DNA from: Oscillospiraceae bacterium
GTDB taxonomy: Bacteria > Bacillota > Clostridia > Oscillospirales > Ruminococcaceae
Reading direction: 5' to 3'
NCBI GenBank assembly: GCA_016297675.1
Contig: JAEDGE010000067.1
Coordinates: forward strand, 1-10,360
DNA length: 10,360 bases
Position 1 is the first letter of the stretch. Each line of letters begins with the position of its first letter. The position numbers and the translations under genes are program-made. Below are positions 5,987-10,360 of this stretch, one piece after another. A model generated the notes under the pieces. The model made no database searches and was not told the DNA's origin. It saw nothing but the letters and a program-made list of their open reading frames with translations.

Positions 5987-7660
5987 ATGATGAAACAGGC
6001 TGATAAATATACCAGACAATTTTTTCCGGTGCAGGATGCCCCGATGCGGTGGGCAACGAAGACTTACATTGAAAAGCCACCGATTTGGTGCAGTGTGGAT
6101 CTGCGGGATGGCAATCAGGCATTGATTACGCCGATGAGTCTGGAAGAGAAACTGGAGTTCTTTAAAGTACTGGTAGACATCGGTTTCAAGGAAATCGAAG
6201 TAGGGTTTCCGGCTGCTTCGGAAACAGAGTATGAATTTTGCCGGACGCTGATTGAACAGAATCTGATTCCAGAGGATGTGACCATTCAGGTGCTGACGCA
6301 GGCAAGAGAACATATCATTGCCAAGACGTTTGAAGCATTGAAGGGCGTCAAGCATGCGGTTGTGCATCTGTATAATTCCACTTCTGTATCGCAGCGGGAG
6401 CAGGTCTTTAAGAAGAGCAAGGAAGAGATTTTGCAGATTGCTGTAACGGGTGCAGAGCTGTGTAAAAAATACCGTGCAATGACACCAGGACATTTTGTAT
6501 TTGAATATTCGCCGGAGAGCTTTACCGGTACAGAGCCGGAATATGCATTACAGGTCTGCAATGCCGTGCTGGATATCTGGCAGCCAACACCGGACGATAA
6601 GGTGATTATCAATCTGCCGGTTACGGTTTCGCACTCGATGCCGCACGTATATGCCAATCAGGTAGAGTATATGAGCGACCACCTGAACTATCGGGAAAAT
6701 GTGATTGTTTCCCTGCATCCGCACAACGACCGAGGCTGTGCAGTTGCAGATACGGAAATGGGCTTGCTGGCAGGCGGTGACCGGGTAGAGGGAACGCTGT
6801 TTGGAAACGGAGAGCGTACTGGTAACGTGGATATTATCACATTGGCTCTGAATATGTATTCGCAGGGTGTCGATCCGCAGCTGGACTTCAGCAATCTGCC
6901 GATGATTACAGAAGTATATGAACGGGTTACCAGAATGCATGTTTATGAGCGTTCTCCGTACAGCGGTCAGCTGGTATTTGCGGCGTTCAGCGGTTCGCAT
7001 CAGGATGCGATTGCAAAGGGTATGAAGTGGAGAGAGCAGCAGAACTGCGAACATTGGACAGTACCGTATCTGCCGTTGGATCCGCAGGATGTCGGCAGAG
7101 AGTATGAAGCGGATGTCATCCGAATCAACAGCCAGTCCGGCAAGGGCGGCATTGGCTATCTGATGGAAACTCGGTACGGATTCAACATTCCGGCAGCGAT
7201 GCGGGAATCGTTTGGCTATCTGGTCAAGGGCGTTTCCGACCATGCTCACAAGGAATTGCAGCCGGAAGAAGTTCTGAACATCTTTACAGAATCCTATGTC
7301 AACATTGAAACACCGGTTGTACTGCCGGAGGTACACTATGTACAGAAGGCAGACGGCAATATTACCGCTGCGGTCACAATCTCCTATGACGGCAGAACAG
7401 AAGTCGTAACAGCAGACGGCAACGGGCGTTTGGATGCAGTTAGCAACGCATTGAAGGCATATTTGGGTCTGGATTATGCATTGGTGACTTATACAGAACA
7501 TGCATTGGAGGTTCGTTCCAGTGCAAAGGCAGTTTCTTATGTAGGATTGCAGGACGGTACCAATCTGTATTGGGGCGTAGGCATTCATTCAGATATTATT
7601 CAGTCTTCGATTCGGGCATTGATCAGTGCATTGAATCGGATGCTGTCAGAGAAAAAATAA
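5987..7660 (+). CDS. leuA: 2-isopropylmalate synthase, long yeast/actinobacterial type
   Basis: LeuA condenses 2-ketoisovalerate with acetyl-CoA to 2-isopropylmalate, the committed step of leucine synthesis. The 557-aa protein follows the long form (TIGR00970-like): PIWCSVDLRDGNQAL at 32-46 with metal-binding Asp41, EVGFPAAS (71-78), VVHLYNSTS (125-133), HPHNDRG (244-250, metal-binding His pair) and GNGERTGN (273-280). An accessory region follows, and the C-terminal regulatory LeuA dimer domain (about 440-557) binds leucine for feedback inhibition in homologues. The enterobacterial type would read RDGEQ at the first motif. The start is ATG 5987, directly followed by another ATG; AAAGGA (5971-5976) lies 10 nt upstream. 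It is transcribed away from the ilv genes behind a leucine T-box and is followed by a terminator, so it appears monocistronic; leuBCD must lie elsewhere. Confidence 0.97.
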   Translation: MMKQADKYTRQFFPVQDAPMRWATKTYIEKPPIWCSVDLRDGNQALITPMSLEEKLEFFKVLVDIGFKEIEVGFPAASETEYEFCRTLIEQNLIPEDVTIQVLTQAREHIIAKTFEALKGVKHAVVHLYNSTSVSQREQVFKKSKEEILQIAVTGAELCKKYRAMTPGHFVFEYSPESFTGTEPEYALQVCNAVLDIWQPTPDDKVIINLPVTVSHSMPHVYANQVEYMSDHLNYRENVIVSLHPHNDRGCAVADTEMGLLAGGDRVEGTLFGNGERTGNVDIITLALNMYSQGVDPQLDFSNLPMITEVYERVTRMHVYERSPYSGQLVFAAFSGSHQDAIAKGMKWREQQNCEHWTVPYLPLDPQDVGREYEADVIRINSQSGKGGIGYLMETRYGFNIPAAMRESFGYLVKGVSDHAHKELQPEEVLNIFTESYVNIETPVVLPEVHYVQKADGNITAAVTISYDGRTEVVTADGNGRLDAVSNALKAYLGLDYALVTYTEHALEVRSSAKAVSYVGLQDGTNLYWGVGIHSDIIQSSIRALISALNRMLSEKK

Positions 7661-7690
7661 GCGTATTGTGTCTATAAAGATTTATCAACC

Positions 7691-7733
7691 AACAAGACCG
7701 CTGTGGTGTCGTGGATGCCGCAGCGGTCTTGTT
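7691..7733 (+). terminator. Terminator after leuA
   Basis: AACAAGACCGCTG (7691-7703) pairs perfectly with CAGCGGTCTTGTT (7721-7733). Three more inner pairs, one of them G-U, make a stem of about 16 bp with an 11-nt loop. The following sequence GTATGTTT is T-rich but lacks a clean T-run. It lies between the converging leuA and 110-aa genes and may serve both directions. The rest of 7661-7828 shows nothing further. Confidence 0.75.
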
Positions 7734-7828
7734 GTATGTTTAACATAAGTTTGGTGAGGATGTATGTTGTGGCTGTGAATGAAAAAACGTGCTGGCAAAT
7801 CAAACGGATTTGTTGTACGCATACATCA

Positions 7829-8161
7829 TTAAGAACCTAACACGGTGCCACCACGTAGAAACGGGACTTCTAAACTCAGCTGCCGGAAAGCAGCATTGTA
7901 TACCTGATACGGTTGAATTTCCTGTTGAATCAGGTCGTTTACAAAGCAAACCGTTTTTTCCAGATTGTTAGAAAACGAATCAATTTCGGCTGTTTCTCCA
8001 GTGCGGAGATCCTGCAAAGAAACGCCGTAAATAACATGAATTGCTTTGTTGCGGTAGGTATTGCAGGCGGTGACCCGATAGACCACACGGTTCACGCCGT
8101 AAACCTCCATGTAAACGATGGTTTGTTCCGAGCGGCTGCGGCTGGACGCTTTCGATTTCAT
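7829..8161 (-). CDS. Small conserved protein, possibly DUF6514 family
   Basis: The protein is 110 aa, with a basic, serine-rich N-terminus (MKSKASSRSRSEQ) and a compact mixed strand/helix body. Core segments are VYRVTACNTYRNKAIHVIYG (residues 27-46) and LEKTVCFVNDLIQQEIQP (67-84). There is no signal peptide, membrane segment or recognised catalytic motif. The pattern of 'Y-G-V-S-L' followed by a conserved helix with 'V-x-F-x-N-x-L' resembles the small clostridial DUF6514 proteins, whose function is unknown; this is recognition by memory and not certain. The start is ATG 8161 behind a very strong AAAGGAGG (8176-8169) at 7-nt spacing; the reading frame stays open upstream to 8299, but that extension lacks a comparable site. 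It is convergent to leuA and divergent from the transporter gene. No function is assigned. Confidence 0.75.
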   Translation of the reverse strand: MKSKASSRSRSEQTIVYMEVYGVNRVVYRVTACNTYRNKAIHVIYGVSLQDLRTGETAEIDSFSNNLEKTVCFVNDLIQQEIQPYQVYNAAFRQLSLEVPFLRGGTVLGS

Positions 8162-8210
8162 AGGCGATCCTCCTTTGATGAAAATAGCAAGCAGATGGAA
8201 AACGAACGCT

Positions 8211-8239
8211 TCTATAACCATATCATATTTTTTTGCAAA
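8211..8239 (-). promoter_or_regulatory. Weak candidate promoter for the 110-aa gene
   Basis: The minus strand has TTTGCA (8239-8234), a 17-nt spacer and TATAGA (8216-8211), each 4 of 6 matches to the sigma-A consensus, about 50 bp upstream of the start codon. It is the best candidate I see in 8177-8300, but AT-rich sequence makes chance matches likely. Confidence 0.3.
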
Positions 8240-8389
8240 AGGAAAGAGGGAAAAAACAGAAAAATGTCGTCTTTTTGGATTGCCTTTTAAAAGCGGCATG
8301 ATTTTCTATATTTGAAAGCGATTTCACAAAATTCGACACGCTATACAATTTGCAAAAAAACTGTGCTGTAAGTTCGTGAAAAAAAGCAA

Positions 8390-8418
8390 TGGAAAATCAT
8401 GAAACATGCTGTTATAAT
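8390..8418 (+). promoter_or_regulatory. Promoter of the MATE-Nudix unit
   Basis: TGGAAA (8390-8395), a 17-nt spacer and a perfect TATAAT (8413-8418), with TG one base upstream (extended -10, TGTTATAAT at 8410-8418). The predicted start near 8425 gives a leader of about 90 nt. That leader holds a possible 6-bp stem (CCGTTT 8427-8432 with AAACGG 8454-8459) and then a purine-rich tract up to the ribosome binding site. Within the gene-free stretch 8162-8515 I see only this and the weaker minus-strand candidate. Confidence 0.7.
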
Positions 8419-8515
8419 ATACAAAGCCGTTTGGAAGGGGATACCGACTGGAGAAACGGTAGAAAACACGAAAAAAGAAATGAAAAGGAAAAAGAAAAAG
8501 AAAGGATGTTTGCTT

Positions 8516-9874
8516 ATGACAAAAGAACTTACACATGGAAAACCACTGCCACTGATTTTACAGTTTGCGATGCCGCTCATTTTTGGCTATATGTTACAGC
8601 AGCTCTACAGTCTTTGTGATACCGTGATTGTTGGTCGTTGTCTCGGTGTGAATGAGTTGGCTGCCGTTGGTTCTACTGGTGCTGTTAGCTTTTTAGTGCT
8701 GGGATTTGCAACTGGCATCTGTACTGGAATGTCCATTCCGGTTTCACAGGCATTTGGTGCAGGAGATAATAAAGCTTTGCGAAAATATCTTGCAAATGCA
8801 TTTTACTTATCTGCGTTTCTCTCTGTTATCATGACAATCGGAACGATTTTGTTCACCGGTGACCTACTGCGACTGATGAAGACACCAGAGGAATTGTATG
8901 ATTATGCATATGACTATATTTTCACCGTGTTCGCTGGCATCAGTGCAACGATTTTGTACAATTTATTATCTTCTATGTTGCGTTCCATTGGAGATAGCCG
9001 CACACCACTGATTTTTCTTGCGATTGCAGCGGTTTTGAATATTGGATTAGACTTTTTGTTTATTCTGGTATTGCATACAGGCGTTGCTGGTGCAGGGTAT
9101 GCCAGTGTCATTTCACAGGGTGTTTCTGGCATTCTCTGCTTGATCTATATGTTCCGGAAGTATGAAATTTTCCGCATTCAAAAGGATGAATGGAAGGTTT
9201 CTTTGCAGCATTGCGGACGCTTGCTTTCGATTGGTCTGCCGATGGCACTGCAATTTTCCATTACCGCTGTGGGATCCATTATTTTGCAGACATCGGTAAA
9301 TACATTGGGAACGGTTTCTGTTACGGCTGTAACAGCTGCTTCAAAGCTGCAAATGGTATTGACGGGTCCAATGGAATGCCTCGGCATTACGATGGCAACT
9401 TACTGTGGACAGAATCGTGGGGCAAGAGAGTTTGAACGAATTCGGAGCGGCATTCGCACCAGTATTGTAGTTTCCATGATTTATTGTGTGATTTCTGCTG
9501 TGGTGATTATTGTATTGGGTGGCTGGATGGCACTGCTGTTTTTGGATGCTTCGGAAACAGAAGTTATGGAACAGGTAAAGGAGTATCTCCGTCTGAATGC
9601 TTATTTCTATCCAACACTTGGCTTGCTGTTTATTTTACGGAACGGCTTGCAAGGAATGAGTTATAGTTTCTTACCGATGATGGCAGGTGTCAGTGAATTG
9701 TTTGCACGTGTACTGGTCTGTGTGGCATTTGTTCCAACCTTTGGTTATCCAGCAGCTTGTCTGGCAAGTCCGGTTGCATGGATTTTTGCAGATACGCTGT
9801 TGGTAACGGTTTATTTTGTGAAGATGAAAAGCCTGAAAGTGCAGCTTGCAAGACCAGCAACTGCCACCTATTAA
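8516..9874 (+). CDS. MATE family multidrug/Na+ antiporter-type efflux transporter
   Basis: This is a 452-aa integral membrane protein with about 12 hydrophobic segments in two six-helix halves, the usual size and layout of MATE transporters. These export cationic compounds in exchange for Na+ or H+; the substrate cannot be told here. Family signatures are MPLIFGYMLQQLYSLCDTVI (residues 19-38), the SMLRSIGDSRTPL type loop after helix 4 (153-165), and ATYCGQNRGA (294-303) in the second half, which mirrors the SQAFGAGD loop (77-84) of the first. The start is ATG 8516 behind AAAGGA (8501-8506) at 9-nt spacing. The frame is open upstream to 8399, but that stretch encodes a Lys-rich tail unlike any MATE N-terminus and spans the predicted promoter. 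It probably shares a transcript with the Nudix gene 16 nt downstream. Confidence 0.92.
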   Translation: MTKELTHGKPLPLILQFAMPLIFGYMLQQLYSLCDTVIVGRCLGVNELAAVGSTGAVSFLVLGFATGICTGMSIPVSQAFGAGDNKALRKYLANAFYLSAFLSVIMTIGTILFTGDLLRLMKTPEELYDYAYDYIFTVFAGISATILYNLLSSMLRSIGDSRTPLIFLAIAAVLNIGLDFLFILVLHTGVAGAGYASVISQGVSGILCLIYMFRKYEIFRIQKDEWKVSLQHCGRLLSIGLPMALQFSITAVGSIILQTSVNTLGTVSVTAVTAASKLQMVLTGPMECLGITMATYCGQNRGAREFERIRSGIRTSIVVSMIYCVISAVVIIVLGGWMALLFLDASETEVMEQVKEYLRLNAYFYPTLGLLFILRNGLQGMSYSFLPMMAGVSELFARVLVCVAFVPTFGYPAACLASPVAWIFADTLLVTVYFVKMKSLKVQLARPATATY

Positions 9875-9890
9875 AAAGGAGTAGAGTGGG

Positions 9891-10346
9891 ATGAAACGAA
9901 CAGAATCGGTTGAATTGACGGTGCTTTGTTTATTGTGTGATGGCGATCGAATTTTACTCCAGAATCGTGTGAAAAAGGACTGGAAAGGTTACACGTTGCC
10001 GGGCGGTCATGTAGAATCTGGAGAATCGTTTGTCGCAGCCGTTAAGCGGGAAATGCGAGAGGAGACCGGTCTGGAGATTGTTGCTCCACATTTGTGTGGA
10101 ATCAAACAGTTCCCCATGTCGGATGGTGGGCGGTATCTGGTAATTCTATTTCGTGCAGAACGGTTTTCTGGTACACTGACCAGTTCAGAAGAAGGAGAGA
10201 TGGTGTGGGTTTCTCGTTCGGAGCTGCCAAACTTGCCGACTGTGGCAGATTTTGCAGAACTGCTCTCTGTATTTGATGATGCGACATTGTCCGAGTTTCA
10301 GTATACCAGAAACGAAACGGGTGGATGGGATGTTCACCTTTTTTAA
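9891..10346 (+). CDS. Nudix hydrolase (MutT-like)
   Basis: The 151-aa protein has a complete Nudix box at residues 39-61 (GHVESGE, seven residues, then REMREETGL), including the metal-binding Glu residues of REMREE. Nudix enzymes cleave nucleoside diphosphates linked to another moiety; candidates include oxidised dNTP sanitation or nucleotide-sugar hydrolysis, and the sequence does not decide. The N-terminal half (VELTVLCLLCDGDRILLQNR) is the usual strand pair of MutT-type proteins, and a WVSRSELPNLP segment (106-116) follows the core as in many MutT-like enzymes. The start is ATG 9891 with AAGGAG (9876-9881) at 9-nt spacing, 16 bp after the transporter stop, suggesting co-transcription. The TAA stop is at 10344-10346. 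No terminator is visible in the last 14 bp of the window. Confidence 0.93.
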   Translation: MKRTESVELTVLCLLCDGDRILLQNRVKKDWKGYTLPGGHVESGESFVAAVKREMREETGLEIVAPHLCGIKQFPMSDGGRYLVILFRAERFSGTLTSSEEGEMVWVSRSELPNLPTVADFAELLSVFDDATLSEFQYTRNETGGWDVHLF

Positions 10347-10360
10347 GATAACGTGCGTTC

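Noticed and set aside
5736..5990. 84-codon open frame on the plus strand in the leuA leader
   Set aside because: It runs through the T-box antiterminator and terminator, has no ribosome binding site of note, and its sequence is explained by RNA structure.
5606..6493. Long open frame on the minus strand across the leuA leader and 5' part of leuA
   Set aside because: It is antisense to the T-box and to conserved leuA motifs, and its low-complexity translation matches no family.
7841..7855. T-box-like sequence on the minus strand (TGGCACCGTG)
   Set aside because: It lies at the 3' end of the 110-aa coding region, encodes its RGGTV residues, and has no stem I, terminator or downstream gene.
8162..8299. 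N-terminal extension of the 110-aa protein
   Set aside because: The AAAGGAGG site at 8169-8176 points clearly to the ATG at 8161, and the extension looks like translated AT-rich intergenic DNA.
8399..8515. N-terminal extension of the MATE protein by 39 codons
   Set aside because: It would put the start upstream of the -10 box of the predicted promoter and add a Lys-rich tail foreign to the family; the ATG at 8516 has a good ribosome binding site.
1..10360. CRISPR array, insertion sequence, phage, defence or secondary-metabolite system
   Set aside because: No direct-repeat arrays, transposase or phage genes, or terminal repeats were found; apart from the 110-aa gene every gene belongs to a familiar metabolic, transport or housekeeping family.

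Overview
The window is a chromosomal branched-chain amino acid (BCAA) biosynthesis locus followed by a few accessory genes. It most likely comes from a Gram-positive Clostridia-type bacterium, with an Oscillospirales/Ruminococcus-like host as my best guess. The reasons are strong AGGAGG-type ribosome binding sites, a T-box leader, many intrinsic terminators, mid-range base composition, protein sequences in the style of that group, and a small gene resembling the clostridial DUF6514 family. I see no mobile element, CRISPR array, tRNA or rRNA.

Positions 17-5088 on the minus strand hold the core isoleucine/valine pathway, transcribed in the order ilvB, ilvN, ilvC, ilvD. IlvB and IlvN form acetohydroxyacid synthase, IlvC is ketol-acid reductoisomerase and IlvD is dihydroxy-acid dehydratase. 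A strong intrinsic terminator lies between ilvC and ilvD, so ilvD may be expressed at a lower level than the first three genes.

Positions 5089-5986 are a divergent control region of about 900 bp and the most informative part of the window. Two promoters point away from each other, with -35 boxes about 110 bp apart. The minus-strand transcript toward ilvB has a roughly 310-nt leader. It carries an unannotated 31-codon leader peptide (5269-5364) with a strong ribosome binding site and clustered Leu/Ile codons. It ends in an intrinsic terminator whose 5' arm can pair alternatively with the leader-peptide region, which is the layout of ribosome-mediated attenuation. The plus-strand transcript toward leuA carries a T-box riboswitch with a probable CUC (Leu) specifier, a UGGU bulge matching a tRNA with discriminator A, and mutually exclusive antiterminator and terminator. 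The two halves of the BCAA pathway therefore appear to sense amino-acid supply by different RNA mechanisms across one intergenic region.

Positions 5987-7660 on the plus strand encode 2-isopropylmalate synthase of the long yeast/actinobacterial type (leuA). It takes 2-ketoisovalerate, made by the divergent ilv genes, into leucine. A 16-bp hairpin follows it. leuB, leuC, leuD and ilvE are not in the window.

Positions 7829-8161 on the minus strand encode a 110-aa protein that may be DUF6514. Positions 8516-10346 on the plus strand form a two-gene unit: a MATE-family efflux transporter, then a Nudix hydrolase 16 nt downstream. These three genes have no evident role in BCAA synthesis.
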